Of a DNA stretch of 64,000 nt, positions 40,528 to 50,354 are shown piece by piece. Location of the stretch: positions 248,001-312,000 of the forward strand of contig NZ_CANLNB010000001.1 in the NCBI RefSeq assembly GCF_947492455.1, in the 5' to 3' direction. The notes below the pieces were generated by a model. That model saw only the letters and a list, made by a program, of their open reading frames with translations. It did no database searches and was not told the DNA's origin. How positions within the stretch are numbered: position 1 is the stretch's first letter; every line of letters begins with the position of its first letter. This DNA comes from an uncultured Aliiroseovarius sp. GTDB taxonomy: Bacteria; Pseudomonadota; Alphaproteobacteria; Rhodobacterales; Rhodobacteraceae. Position numbers and translations under genes: made by a program.

Positions 40528-40604
40528 GGCCCCGTGGCTCAACTGGATAGAGCAGCCCCCTCCTAAGGGGCAGGTTGCAGGTTCGAATCCTGCCGGGGTC
40601 GCCA
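40528..40604 (+). tRNA. tRNA-Arg(CCT)
   Basis: GGCCCCG/CGGGGTC acceptor, anticodon loop CTCCTAA, GGTTCGAATCC T-arm, encoded CCA. Confidence 0.95.
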
Positions 40605-40736
40605 GAATAAGCTATTAATTATCTAACACTTGACGATTGCCAACCGCACGCACTTACCACACTTTTCGTGTGAGCTACATTTAATTGCGTGCATTCGAGG
40701 CCCTAGAGCCGTTTATAATTTAAAACCTTGATCCAC

Positions 40737-40800
40737 GAGGATCTCAAACAATCTCAGAGAGATATGAGATACCTCAGCCGAACAAACTGCCAGCTGAGGT
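40737..40800. other. Two overlapping, mutually exclusive hairpins in AT-rich intergenic region
   Basis: GAGGATCTCA/TGAGAT-A-CCTC and ACCTCAGC/GCTGAGGT share the CCTC segment 40772-40775. Confidence 0.45.
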
Positions 40801-40826
40801 CAATTGGCCAAAAGCGAGTCCTATAA

Positions 40827-41087
40827 TTACAAGCAAAGATACAGATTGTAGTTTTCGTAGGTATTCTGGTTCATGCGAGTTGACGCATACTCTGCCCTAC
40901 TACGGCCACCAGTGCGGCAAATCCGGGTCGCCTCTGCTTGAGCGGCGGCCTTAGCTTCATCAACGTTTGACAAAGCTGAAGTGACAATAGTTACGCTATC
41001 TCCATTATACTCGGAGACGATTGGATTTGCTTTAACGCAGCCCGACAAAGCGCCAACTATCGGGAGAATGGCAACGATTTTGCGCAC
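40827..41087 (-). CDS. Small putative lipoprotein (86 aa)
   Basis: MRKIVAILPIVGALSGCVKANP signal/lipobox; no family recognised. Confidence 0.65.
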   Translation of the reverse strand: MRKIVAILPIVGALSGCVKANPIVSEYNGDSVTIVTSALSNVDEAKAAAQAEATRICRTGGRSRAEYASTRMNQNTYENYNLYLCL

Positions 41088-41348
41088 ACGGATTTTCCTT
41101 CTTCTAGTAATGTCTATTTCTCAAAAAGTGACATTTTGAGACTCTGGAAGCTCAAATAGATTTTCTGTTTAAATTCAAGGTAACACACTCATTTTAAGAT
41201 TTCCTCCTTAATCTATGGTGTTAATGCCACATTAATTACTAGTTTTACGGGCGTACTCAATATGTCCTGAAATTCATCTGATGATTGAAGTGCATCAATG
41301 CCTAACAACGGAGCAGCTTTAGGCATTGGCTTGCACAAAAACACTGCG

Positions 41349-42200
41349 TTATGCTGAACGATAAAGCCCGGGGATCAACTCCTCGGCCAATTCCTGCAAT
41401 GCTTCCGGGGAAGATCCTGGTGGCTGCGTAGCCCCGTAAAACACCTCGTAGCTACCACCCAGTTTCGCCAGCAACTCGGACACATAACGCAGCGAAGCGA
41501 CCTCGCGGCCGATATATTCGTTGTTGCCGCTGAGTACTCGGGCGAGCTTTCGGGTGCGGTAGTAATGACGCGAGTTTCGAAGGTCGGCGGAGGCAGGCAC
41601 GATCGGGGCACCCGTTTCCGCAGACACGCGGGTGATGCCGGTGCGCCACGGGGGTTCGACCAGCAACCCACCTGCCATATCCGCCACGCGCCCAGAGCCG
41701 AAGACCAGCAACGCCCCGCCTTGTTCCAGATGCGCCTGCATGTCGGCACGCGTCTGCCGCGCGCCCAGCACCTTGTCCGAGCGGTCAAGGTCCACTGCGA
41801 CGATGCGATCCGCACCCAGAAATCGCTCGGCCTCGCGGTTGGCGACGACTTTCAGATCGGGCCGGTGATCCAGCAACGCACCCGCGTGCGAGATGAAATC
41901 GAACGTGCCGACGGGATGCGTTGCGCCGATGACCACGGCCCCTTGGGCGGGAATGTTCTCGATCCCGCGCGCGGTGATCTGCGTGCCGCCCTGCATCTCC
42001 AACAGCGCTTTCACAAGATCCGGACCGGTACGGCCATCGAGGTCTCGCAACACCTGTTCCGTCTCGCGCAGGGCGAAGAAGGCCTGACCCGTCAGGGTGC
42101 GGCTGAACAGGTCGACGGACCCCATCAGAAGGCGCAAACCCTTTAGCCGGAAATGCGCACGATCCGTCAGCCGAAGGCGCGCGCGCAACAGTTCGTCCAT
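41349..42200 (-). CDS. Lysophospholipid (PlsC/hemolysin-like) acyltransferase family protein
   Basis: GIENIPAQGAVVIGATHPVGTFDFISHAGALL acyltransferase-like motif; listed ORF extends to 42287. Confidence 0.75.
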   Translation of the reverse strand: MDELLRARLRLTDRAHFRLKGLRLLMGSVDLFSRTLTGQAFFALRETEQVLRDLDGRTGPDLVKALLEMQGGTQITARGIENIPAQGAVVIGATHPVGTFDFISHAGALLDHRPDLKVVANREAERFLGADRIVAVDLDRSDKVLGARQTRADMQAHLEQGGALLVFGSGRVADMAGGLLVEPPWRTGITRVSAETGAPIVPASADLRNSRHYYRTRKLARVLSGNNEYIGREVASLRYVSELLAKLGGSYEVFYGATQPPGSSPEALQELAEELIPGLYRSA

Positions 42201-42387
42201 TGGGTTTTCGGTCTTCTGTCGGGGCAAAATCGGCTCAGCGCTTGGAAGTGGGAATCCAAGACTGCAATCCAGTGCACCCTTGGTCAATTCGTTTATTGCT
42301 TGCCCAGAGGGCAGTCGGTGTACAAAACTTGACGTGTCACCAATCGGTTACAGGCCGAGACGGCAAATAAGGGACGGGGGAAGCAGC

Positions 42388-43317
42388 ATGAGTACACCAG
42401 CACAAGCTGGCATTGACGAGGTGATGCTGAACTTCTCGCCCACAAGTCTGCAGATCCTGAACGCCGTGCTTGCCATCGTCATGTTCTCGATCGCGATTGA
42501 CCTGAAACCCAGTGATTTCAAGAAGCTGGCGCGGGAGCCCAAGCCCTTGCTGACCGGGTTGGCGTCGCAATTCCTTGTGCTGCCCGCGCTGACTTTCTGT
42601 CTGGTTCTGGCGACCACCCCGCGCCCGTCGATTGCCTTGGGATTGATGCTGGTGGCGGCCTGTCCGGGGGGCAATATCTCGAACTTCATCACTCATCGGG
42701 CGGGCGGAAACGCGGCGCTTTCAGTGTCGATGACCGCCTTTGCGACGATCTTTGCGATCTTACTGACGCCTCTGAACATCGCGTTCTGGGGCAGCCTTTA
42801 TGAACCGACGCGGGCGATCCTCCGGCAGACCTCAATTGATCCGGTGTCGGTGGCGATCACCGTGGGCGTCATGCTGGTGCTGCCCTTGTGCCTTGGGGTG
42901 TTGCTGAACGCCAAACGGCCCGACATCACGCGCCGTCTGCGCACGCCGCTTCAGTATCTGTCGATGGGGATTTTCATCGCCTTCGTCGTACTGGCGCTGG
43001 CCGCGAACTGGGCGCTGTTCTTGGAATATGCCGAGGCCGTCGCCGCCCTTGTCATTGCCCACAACGCGCTTGCGCTAGGGGCTGGGTTTGGTGTCGCCAC
43101 GCTGGCCGGGCTGTCCGCCTTTGATCGCCGCGCCATCATGATCGAAACCGGCATCCAGAATTCGGGCCTTGGGCTGATCCTGATTTTCGGGTTCTTCAGC
43201 GGGCTTGGGGGCATGGCCGTAGTCGCGGCGTTCTGGGGGATCTGGCACGCGGTGTCTGGTCTGGCACTGGCCGGCGTGCTCGCGCGCGGGGGTGCGATCC
43301 ATCCGTCCTATTCCTAG
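42388..43317 (+). CDS. Bile acid:sodium symporter (BASS) family protein
   Basis: GLMLVAACPGGNISNFITHRAGGNAALSVSMTA, ETGIQNSGLGLILIF. Confidence 0.92.
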   Translation: MSTPAQAGIDEVMLNFSPTSLQILNAVLAIVMFSIAIDLKPSDFKKLAREPKPLLTGLASQFLVLPALTFCLVLATTPRPSIALGLMLVAACPGGNISNFITHRAGGNAALSVSMTAFATIFAILLTPLNIAFWGSLYEPTRAILRQTSIDPVSVAITVGVMLVLPLCLGVLLNAKRPDITRRLRTPLQYLSMGIFIAFVVLALAANWALFLEYAEAVAALVIAHNALALGAGFGVATLAGLSAFDRRAIMIETGIQNSGLGLILIFGFFSGLGGMAVVAAFWGIWHAVSGLALAGVLARGGAIHPSYS

Positions 43318-43369
43318 GCACAATCGCCATAGATAGGCCGGGGACCGCTTGGCCCCCGACACTTTTGTC

Positions 43370-44893
43370 CTAGAAGAAGCCCAACTTGTTGGGGTTGTAG
43401 CTCATCAAGATATTCTTGGTCTGCTGATAGTGATCCAGCATCATCTTGTGGGTCTCGCGCCCGATGCCGGACTGCTTGTACCCGCCAAAGGCCGCATGGG
43501 CCGGATAGGCGTGGTAGTTGTTGACCCAAACACGCCCGGCTTCGATCGCGCGGCCGAAGCGATAGCAGGTGTTGGCGTCCCGCGACCAGACACCGGCGCC
43601 AAGGCCGTACATCGTGTCATTGGCAATCGCCAGCGCCTCTTCTTCGGTTTTGAAGGTGGTGACGGACACCACGGGGCCGAAGATTTCTTCCTGAAAGACG
43701 CGCATCTTGTTGTGACCTTTCAGGATGGTCGGCTGGATGTAGTTGCCACCCGACAGCTCGCCATTGAAGCGGGCCGCGTCACCACCGACCAGTACCTCGG
43801 CGCCTTCTTCGCGGCCGATGGTCAGATAGGACAGGATTTTCTCCTGCTGCTCGGTCGAGGCCTGCGCGCCGACCATCGTGTCGGGGTTGCGCGGGTCGCC
43901 ATGTTTGATGGCCTTCACACGCTCGATGCAGCGGGCGATGAACTCGTCATAGATGTCTTCCTGAACCAGCGCGCGCGAGGGGCAGGTACAGACTTCGCCT
44001 TGGTTGAAGGCAAACAACACAAAGCCTTCGACGGCCTTGTCCAAGAAGGCATCATCCTTTGCCATCACGTCCGAGAAGAAGATGTTCGGGCTTTTGCCAC
44101 CCAGCTCCAACGTGACCGGGATCAGGTTTTCCGTCGCGGCCTGCATGATCTTCTTGCCGGTTTCGGTCGAGCCGGTGAAAGCGATCTTGGCGATGCGGCT
44201 GGATGTGGCCAGCGCGGCGCCGACCTCGGCCCCGTAGCCGTTCACGATGTTCAGAACGCCTGCGGGCAGGTATTCGGCCATGATCTCGGCCAAGATCATG
44301 ATGGCGGCGGGGGTTTGTTCGGCGGGTTTCAGCACGATGCAGTTGCCGGCGGCCAGCGCAGGCGCCAGTTTCCACGCAGCCATCAGGATCGAGAAGTTCC
44401 ACGGGATGATCTGCCCCACCACGCCCAAGGGTTCGTGGAAGTGATAGGCCACGGTGTCGGCGTCGATTTCGGACATATTGCCTTCTTGCGCGCGCAGAAC
44501 ACCTGCAAAGTAGCGGAAATGGTCAGCGGACAGCGGAATGTCTGCGGCCATAGTCTCGCGGATCGGCTTGCCATTATCCCATGTCTCGGCCTGAGCGAGG
44601 CGCTCCAGATTGGCGTCGATGGCGTCTGCGATTTTCAACAGCGTGTTCGAGCGTTCCGCAGCCGAGGTGCTGCCCCATGCCCCCTTAGCGGCGTGGGCGG
44701 CGTCCAGCGCCAGTTCCACGTCATCCGCATCAGACCGCGCACATTCGCAAATCTTTTCGCCCGTGATCGGGGTCACGTTGTCGAAATAGCGACCATTCAC
44801 CGGCGGCGTGAAGGCGCCATTGATAAAGTTGTCGTAACGCGTGGCGAAGGGCGAGACATAGGTGCCTGCCTCGGTATGTGTCATGTCGTTCAT
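43370..44893 (-). CDS. NAD-dependent aldehyde dehydrogenase (AldA/ExaC-like)
   Basis: [61 protein letters not shown]. Confidence 0.93.
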   Translation of the reverse strand: MNDMTHTEAGTYVSPFATRYDNFINGAFTPPVNGRYFDNVTPITGEKICECARSDADDVELALDAAHAAKGAWGSTSAAERSNTLLKIADAIDANLERLAQAETWDNGKPIRETMAADIPLSADHFRYFAGVLRAQEGNMSEIDADTVAYHFHEPLGVVGQIIPWNFSILMAAWKLAPALAAGNCIVLKPAEQTPAAIMILAEIMAEYLPAGVLNIVNGYGAEVGAALATSSRIAKIAFTGSTETGKKIMQAATENLIPVTLELGGKSPNIFFSDVMAKDDAFLDKAVEGFVLFAFNQGEVCTCPSRALVQEDIYDEFIARCIERVKAIKHGDPRNPDTMVGAQASTEQQEKILSYLTIGREEGAEVLVGGDAARFNGELSGGNYIQPTILKGHNKMRVFQEEIFGPVVSVTTFKTEEEALAIANDTMYGLGAGVWSRDANTCYRFGRAIEAGRVWVNNYHAYPAHAAFGGYKQSGIGRETHKMMLDHYQQTKNILMSYNPNKLGFF

Positions 44894-44905
44894 GTATTTC
44901 CTCCC

Positions 44906-44928
44906 AAAAAACCCGGACCTCCTCCGGG
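44906..44928 (-). promoter_or_regulatory. Terminator-like hairpin directly upstream of the ALDH RBS (possible attenuator)
   Basis: Minus strand CCCGGA-GGAGG-TCCGGG-TTTTTT followed by GGGAGGAAATAC-ATG. Confidence 0.6.
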
Positions 44929-44994
44929 CGTGGGAATGACCATGACCTATGGGGTTTTGGCTGTCTGTGGGTGGAAAGACGCGCGGCCTGCGAT

Positions 44995-45014
44995 CTGTCT
45001 CAGGCCTGAGACAG
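44995..45014. promoter_or_regulatory. 20-bp perfect palindrome, candidate GAF/Fis regulator site 1
   Basis: CTGTCTCAGGCCTGAGACAG. Confidence 0.75.
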
Positions 45015-45020
45015 GCGCGG

Positions 45021-45980
45021 TCAGTTTTGTTCCAAACCCAACCGTTTCATGCGGCGATAGAGCGTGGCCCGTCCGATCCCAAGCTGGCGCGCTGCGGCCG
45101 AGACATTGCCCCCTGCACGCGTCAGCGCGCGCACCACAGCGGCGCGTTCGGCTTTTTCAAATCCGGTGGGTCCATCTGTCCGACCTAAGACGTCGCTGGC
45201 CGGTTGCGGAGCCAATGCACCGCTCCGGTCAAAACCAAAAACGCGGCGGGCTTCGCGGGTTGCGCCGACGATCAGATCGTCTTCGTTGATCGCCAGAAGG
45301 GTCGCAGCCTCGGCGTCTTCGCTTTCGGCCACCACGATGCGGGCGGTGTCGAAGGCGGCGCGGAAGTTTGCCTCTTCAATGGCGCGCGCGGTTTGAGCCA
45401 CTTGCGCGCCGATCAGGCGATTGAAGGCCTCGGTCTGGTCGGCCCGAGCAGAGGACACATCAAGAGCGGCCATGATCTCTCCGTCAGCACCATAGATGGG
45501 CGCGTCGATGCAGCTCATCGCGGTGTTGCGGGCAAAGAAATGTTCGTCGCGGTGGATGATCAGCTGGCGGTTTTCCTCAAGGCAGGTGCCGATGCCGTTG
45601 GTGCCTTCCTCGGCCTCGCTCCAGACCGCGCCGACGCACAGCCCCCACGCTTCAAACACCGCCGTATCCGCGTCCGAGATCCGCTGATCCAGCACCACCC
45701 CGTCATCATCCGTCAGCAAAACCGCGCAGCCCGATTGCCCGACCAGCGAAAACAGGCTGTCCAAACGAGGCGCGGCGACGGTCATGAACTTTTCAAACGC
45801 ATTCACGCGCTCATACAGCTCGGTCCCGGACAGACGGTTGGGGCTGCGATGCTCGCCCGGATCCAACCCGTGCTTGTCTGCCGATCGCCGCCAACTGGCC
45901 GCCAAGCGCGACCGCGCCGCAGCAGTGGGCGAGTTCGCGACCTTCAGGACCTTGTCGATATGCGCGACGGTCCGGGTCAT
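45021..45980 (-). CDS. GAF-domain, Fis-type HTH transcriptional regulator (AcoR-like but lacking AAA+ domain)
   Basis: N-term AcoR-like [31 protein letters not shown] segment, C-term [29 protein letters not shown]; no Walker A/GAFTGA. Confidence 0.88.
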   Translation of the reverse strand: MTRTVAHIDKVLKVANSPTAAARSRLAASWRRSADKHGLDPGEHRSPNRLSGTELYERVNAFEKFMTVAAPRLDSLFSLVGQSGCAVLLTDDDGVVLDQRISDADTAVFEAWGLCVGAVWSEAEEGTNGIGTCLEENRQLIIHRDEHFFARNTAMSCIDAPIYGADGEIMAALDVSSARADQTEAFNRLIGAQVAQTARAIEEANFRAAFDTARIVVAESEDAEAATLLAINEDDLIVGATREARRVFGFDRSGALAPQPASDVLGRTDGPTGFEKAERAAVVRALTRAGGNVSAAARQLGIGRATLYRRMKRLGLEQN

Positions 45981-46053
45981 GGCGTGGTGAGCGCGTTAAA
46001 CATTGTGAAAACCTAGGGGAAGATCGCCCACCGCGCAAATTTCCCCCCAAGAC

Positions 46054-46073
46054 CTGTCTCACTTCTGAGACAG
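46054..46073. promoter_or_regulatory. Candidate GAF/Fis regulator site 2, same 20-bp motif
   Basis: CTGTCTCACTTCTGAGACAG (8-bp arms identical to site 1). Confidence 0.75.
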
Positions 46074-46931
46074 TTTCGGCCCCTCTGCCGCGTTCGACAG
46101 CACATCCAGCAGCCACGCGCGGAAATCTCTGGCCGCCGGGTTCTGGTCATTGACCGACAGGTAATACCCCTCGTTACTGGGGATCGAGGCCGGGTGCGCG
46201 CGGGTTAACTGGCCCGTTTGTAGTGCGTTCTGGATCAGAAGCTCGCTGACCAGCGCAACGCCGTTTCCTTCCGCCGCAAGGTGCAAGGCCATGCCGAAAG
46301 AATCGGCAAAAAGCGTCGGTTCACACCGCGCACCGATCTGTTCCGACCAGCTTTTCCACCCGCCCGAGGTGCCAACGGCCTCGATCAGTGGCAAGTCTTC
46401 CAGCGCGCCGGTCAGGGCGGGGGATTTCATCGCCACCAGCCCGTCCGGCGTCAGCAGCTCGGCATTCTTGCCGACCTGTTTGGCAGAGCCAAAACGGATT
46501 TCCACATCGGCGCGTGAGGCGTTGAACTCATCCGGCCAGATCGCGCTGAGGAACCGCACACGCACATTTGGATGCGTTCGGGTGAAGTCCTGCAGATGCG
46601 GGGCAATGATCCATTGCGCGACGCTGACCGAGGTCGCGATGGTCAACAGGTTTTGGGTGGGGCCTGCGTCGAACACCTCGGTCGCGCTCGCAAGGGTGCC
46701 CAGCGCTGCGCCCACCTGAGGCAGCAATTTGCGCCCGTCATCGGTCAGGGACAGCCCGCGTGCATGGCGGGTAAACAGCGAGACACGCAGCCGCGATTCC
46801 AGCGCTTTAACCTGCTGGCTGACCGCCGATTGGGTTAGACCAATCTCGTCCCCCGCAGCGGTGAAACTCAGGTGCCGGGCGGCGGCTTCAAAGGCGCGAA
46901 ACCATGTCAGGGGGGGAAGCGATTTCTTCAT
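46059..46931 (-). CDS. LysR-family transcriptional regulator (GcvA-like)
   Basis: LTWFRAFEAAARHLSFTAAGDEIGLTQSAVSQQVKALESRL HTH. Confidence 0.93.
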   Translation of the reverse strand: MKKSLPPLTWFRAFEAAARHLSFTAAGDEIGLTQSAVSQQVKALESRLRVSLFTRHARGLSLTDDGRKLLPQVGAALGTLASATEVFDAGPTQNLLTIATSVSVAQWIIAPHLQDFTRTHPNVRVRFLSAIWPDEFNASRADVEIRFGSAKQVGKNAELLTPDGLVAMKSPALTGALEDLPLIEAVGTSGGWKSWSEQIGARCEPTLFADSFGMALHLAAEGNGVALVSELLIQNALQTGQLTRAHPASIPSNEGYYLSVNDQNPAARDFRAWLLDVLSNAAEGPKLSQK

Positions 46932-47037
46932 GGGTCAAACCAGCCAGTAGTCTTTTTAATACCTAAGCCAGCAAATCTATCATTTGTCAAAATATCAGGG
47001 CGTTCCGATGATGTCGCCAAGCGAACAGGAGACCAAG

Positions 47038-47637
47038 ATGACGCCCGAAATCCGCAAAATTGTGACCTATGACGAAGAGGTTTTGATCGAAGGCTTCAAG
47101 CCCGCCGACACACCGTGGCGCATGTTCGCCGTGGCCGCCGTGGTCAAGAACCCGTGGGCCGGACGCTTCGTCGAAGACCTGAAGCCCGAGATCCACGCCT
47201 TTGGCCCGGTGTTGGGCGAAATGATGACCCAGCGGATGATCGCGCTGGCCGGCAGCGGCGACGCGATCGAGGCCTATGGCAAAGCTGCCGTCGTCGGTCT
47301 GGATGGCGAGGTCGAGCATGCCTCGGGCCTGATCCACACCCTGCGGTTCGGCAATTTCTATCGCGAGGCCGTGGGCGCGAAATCCTATCTGGCCTTCACC
47401 AACACGCGCGGTCCGGCGAACGCGCCGATCATGGTGCCGCTGATGGACAAGAACGATGCCGGGCGCCGCTCGCATTACCTGACCTTGCAGTTTGCAATCC
47501 CGGATGCTCCCCGCGCAGACGAAATCGTCGTGGTGCTGGGTGCCGCCACCACCGGCCGCCCGCATCACCGGATCGGCGACCGTTATCAGGACCTGAAGGA
47601 TCTGGGCCATGACCTGGACAACCCGGCCGCGGTCTGA
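47038..47637 (+). CDS. DUF1185 / 'amino acid synthesis' family protein
   Basis: RKIVTYDEEVLIEGFKPAD...KNPWAGRFVEDL...YGKAAVVGLDGEVEHASGLIHTLRFGNFYREAVGAKSY. Confidence 0.85.
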   Translation: MTPEIRKIVTYDEEVLIEGFKPADTPWRMFAVAAVVKNPWAGRFVEDLKPEIHAFGPVLGEMMTQRMIALAGSGDAIEAYGKAAVVGLDGEVEHASGLIHTLRFGNFYREAVGAKSYLAFTNTRGPANAPIMVPLMDKNDAGRRSHYLTLQFAIPDAPRADEIVVVLGAATTGRPHHRIGDRYQDLKDLGHDLDNPAAV

Positions 47638-48388
47638 TCACGCCACCCTGTCCGAGATCACCGCTGGGCAGGGGGCGACCATCCTGTTCATCCACGGCGT
47701 CGGCCTGCGGGCCGAAGCATGGGGCGCGCAGCTGGACGCGCTGTCACCGCATTATCACGTGGTGGCCGTGGACATGCCGGGGCATGGGGACAGCGCTCTG
47801 CCCGCGGGCGATTTGGGCCTGTCCGATTACACCGACGCCATCGCCGCCGGGATTGACGGGCCGGTGATGGTGGTCGGGCATTCCATGGGCGCGATGATCG
47901 CGTTGGACATGGCGATCCGGCACCCCGGGAAGGTGCAGGGCGTCGTTGCCCTGAACGCCATACACCGCCGCCGCCCTGACGCGTCCGAGGCCGTGAAGGC
48001 ACGGGCCGCAGAGTTGGATGGGACCAGCATGGCAGACCCTTCGGGCACGTTGGAGCGGTGGTTTGGCACCGACACCTCGCCCGAGCGGGACGCTTGCCAC
48101 ACGTGGCTGAGCGAGGTGAACCCGGCGGGATACAAAGCCGCCTACACCATCTTCGCCCATCAGGACGGGCCGGACACGGACGCCCTGACCACCCTGCCCT
48201 GCCCCGCCCTGTTCATGACCGGCGCGGACGAGCCGAACTCGACCCCCTCCATGTCTCAGGCCATGGCGGCGCTGGCCCCGAAAGGTCGCGCGATGATCGT
48301 CGGGGGCGCCGCGCACATGATGCCGATGACCCATGCCGCTGACGTCAACGCGGCCCTTCTGGATTTCGCAAAGGAGATTTGGCCATGA
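47609..48388 (+). CDS. Alpha/beta hydrolase
   Basis: ILFIHGVGLRAEAWGAQLDAL, VVGHSMGAMIALDMA nucleophile elbow. Confidence 0.92.
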   Translation: MTWTTRPRSDHATLSEITAGQGATILFIHGVGLRAEAWGAQLDALSPHYHVVAVDMPGHGDSALPAGDLGLSDYTDAIAAGIDGPVMVVGHSMGAMIALDMAIRHPGKVQGVVALNAIHRRRPDASEAVKARAAELDGTSMADPSGTLERWFGTDTSPERDACHTWLSEVNPAGYKAAYTIFAHQDGPDTDALTTLPCPALFMTGADEPNSTPSMSQAMAALAPKGRAMIVGGAAHMMPMTHAADVNAALLDFAKEIWP

Positions 48389-49308
48389 CCGAGTTTGATC
48401 CCCGCGCCCTGCGCCAGGCCTTTGGCCGCTTCATGACCGGCGTCACCGTGGTCACGACGCGCACGCCGGACGGCATGCCCTTCGGCTTCACCGCGAACTC
48501 GTTTTCATCGGTGTCGATGGACCCGCCCCTGCTGCTCGTCTGCCCCGGCAAGTTCCTGTCGTCTTTTGACGCCTTCGCAAGCAGCATGCATTTCGCCGTG
48601 AACATTCTGGCTGAGGGACAAGAGGACGTGTCCAACACCTTCGCCAGCTTCAAGGGCGACCGCTTTGCCCAAGTCAGCCATCGCGACGACGCCAATGGCA
48701 TCCCTTTGATCGACGGCGCGATTGCGCAGTTTTCCTGCGCCACGTGGAAATCCCTGCCCGCAGGCGACCACCAGATCCTGATCGGAAAGGTGACGGATTT
48801 TGCCCAGTCCGAGGGCCCCGGCCTTGGCTATGCGGGCGGGCAGTATTTCAGCCTCGGGCTGGAACGCGCCGCGCTAGAACAGACCGAGGGTCGGGCGATT
48901 TGCGGGGCCATCATCTCGGTCGGTGACACGGTGCTGCTTGAACAAACGCCGGAGGGATACCGTTTGCCGCAGATCGAGCGCTCGGACCGTGGGCAAATGC
49001 GGCAGGGGCTGCAGGACGATCTGGCCGCGCGCGGGATTTCGGCCCGGTTGGGACCGGCCTATTCCGTCTATGACGACGCTGATCGCGGCCAGCATTTCGC
49101 CTACTTCCTGGGCACCAGCGATGACGTGCAAGTGGACGCCCCGCTTCAGGCCATCCCCGTCGCCGACCTTCCCACCCTTACCTTCACCACCCCCGCCATC
49201 GCCGACATGATGGCGCGCTACGCCCTTGAATTCCGCACCCGCAGCTTTGGCCTCTATCTGGGCAATGCAAAGCGCGGCGATGTGCATGCTCTGTCAGAAA
49301 GGACCTGA
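48385..49308 (+). CDS. Flavin reductase family protein with C-terminal extension (possibly Nudix-like)
   Basis: GRFMTGVTVVTTRTPDGMPFGFTANSFSSVSMDPPLLLVC; about 150 aa extra beyond the core domain. Confidence 0.88.
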   Translation: MTEFDPRALRQAFGRFMTGVTVVTTRTPDGMPFGFTANSFSSVSMDPPLLLVCPGKFLSSFDAFASSMHFAVNILAEGQEDVSNTFASFKGDRFAQVSHRDDANGIPLIDGAIAQFSCATWKSLPAGDHQILIGKVTDFAQSEGPGLGYAGGQYFSLGLERAALEQTEGRAICGAIISVGDTVLLEQTPEGYRLPQIERSDRGQMRQGLQDDLAARGISARLGPAYSVYDDADRGQHFAYFLGTSDDVQVDAPLQAIPVADLPTLTFTTPAIADMMARYALEFRTRSFGLYLGNAKRGDVHALSERT

Positions 49309-49311
49309 TCC

Positions 49312-50346
49312 ATGGAATTTTCGCTGTTCGCCCATATGGAGCGCATCACCCCCGACCAATCGCACGCGCAGCTGAATGAAGAGTTCATCGAACTGTGCAA
49401 GATGGCCGACGACGCCAAGATGCGGGCGGTCTGGACCGGGGAACATCACGGGATGGATTTCACCATCGCGCCGAACCCGTTTCTGACGCTGGTCAATCTG
49501 GCCCACCACACCAAGCATGTGCGCCTTGGCACCGGCACCGTCATTGCCCCCTTCTGGCATCCGATCAAGCTGGCGGGCGAGGCCGCGTCGGCCGACCTGA
49601 TGACCGACGGACGGATCGAGCTGGGCATCGCGCGTGGCGCGTATTCCTATGAATACGAACGCCTGATGCCGGGTCTGGATGCGTGGGAAGCCGGGCAACG
49701 GATGCGCGAAATGGCACCGCTGGTTCCGCAGCTGTGGAAAGGCGATTGCGCCCATGAAGGCGAGTTCTTCCAGTTCCCCGCCACGACCTCGGCCCCCAAA
49801 CCCGCGCAGGAAGACGGCCCGCCGATTTGGATCGCCGCACGTGATCCCAACAGTCACGAATTTGGCGTGCAGAACGGGTTCAACATTCAGGTTACGCCGC
49901 TGTGGCAGGGAATCGAAGAGATCGAAAGCCTGATGGATCGCTTCAACGCGGCCTGTGATGGCTATGACGGCAAGCGCCCGAAGATCATGCTGTTGCACCA
50001 CACCTATGTGGGCAAAGACGCGGCGGATGTGGATCTGGCCGCGAAAGAGCTGTCGCGCTTCTATTGCTATTTCGGCGCATGGTTCCAGAACAAGCGCCCG
50101 GTCAGCCAAGGTCTGATCCAAGAACTGACCGAGGACGAAATGGCCGCCAACACAATGATGGCGCCCGAGAACCTGAAGCGCGACCTGACCATCGGCACCG
50201 CGCAAGAGGTCATCGACCAGATCAAACGCTACGAAGATTTGGGCTATGATGAGTATTCGTTCTGGATCGACAGCGGCATGAGCTTTGAGCGCAAGCGCGA
50301 GTCGCTGGCACGGTTCATCGACGACGTCATGCCAGCGTTTCAGTGA
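49312..50346 (+). CDS. LLM-class (luciferase-like) flavin-dependent monooxygenase
   Basis: MRAVWTGEHHGMDFTIAPNPFLTLVNLAHHTKHVRLGTGTVIAPFWHPIKLAGEAASADLMTDGRIELGIARG. Confidence 0.93.
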   Translation: MEFSLFAHMERITPDQSHAQLNEEFIELCKMADDAKMRAVWTGEHHGMDFTIAPNPFLTLVNLAHHTKHVRLGTGTVIAPFWHPIKLAGEAASADLMTDGRIELGIARGAYSYEYERLMPGLDAWEAGQRMREMAPLVPQLWKGDCAHEGEFFQFPATTSAPKPAQEDGPPIWIAARDPNSHEFGVQNGFNIQVTPLWQGIEEIESLMDRFNAACDGYDGKRPKIMLLHHTYVGKDAADVDLAAKELSRFYCYFGAWFQNKRPVSQGLIQELTEDEMAANTMMAPENLKRDLTIGTAQEVIDQIKRYEDLGYDEYSFWIDSGMSFERKRESLARFIDDVMPAFQ

Positions 50347-50354
50347 GGGATCAG

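Noticed and set aside
40528-41340. Possible complete genomic island or prophage at tRNA-Arg
   Set aside because: No integrase, phage or transposase gene and no visible copy of the tRNA 3' end downstream; only a short AT-rich gap is supported.
43349-45289. 646-aa plus-strand ORF
   Set aside because: Antisense to the aldehyde dehydrogenase and part of the GAF/Fis regulator, both with strong family motifs; the translation has no recognisable domain.
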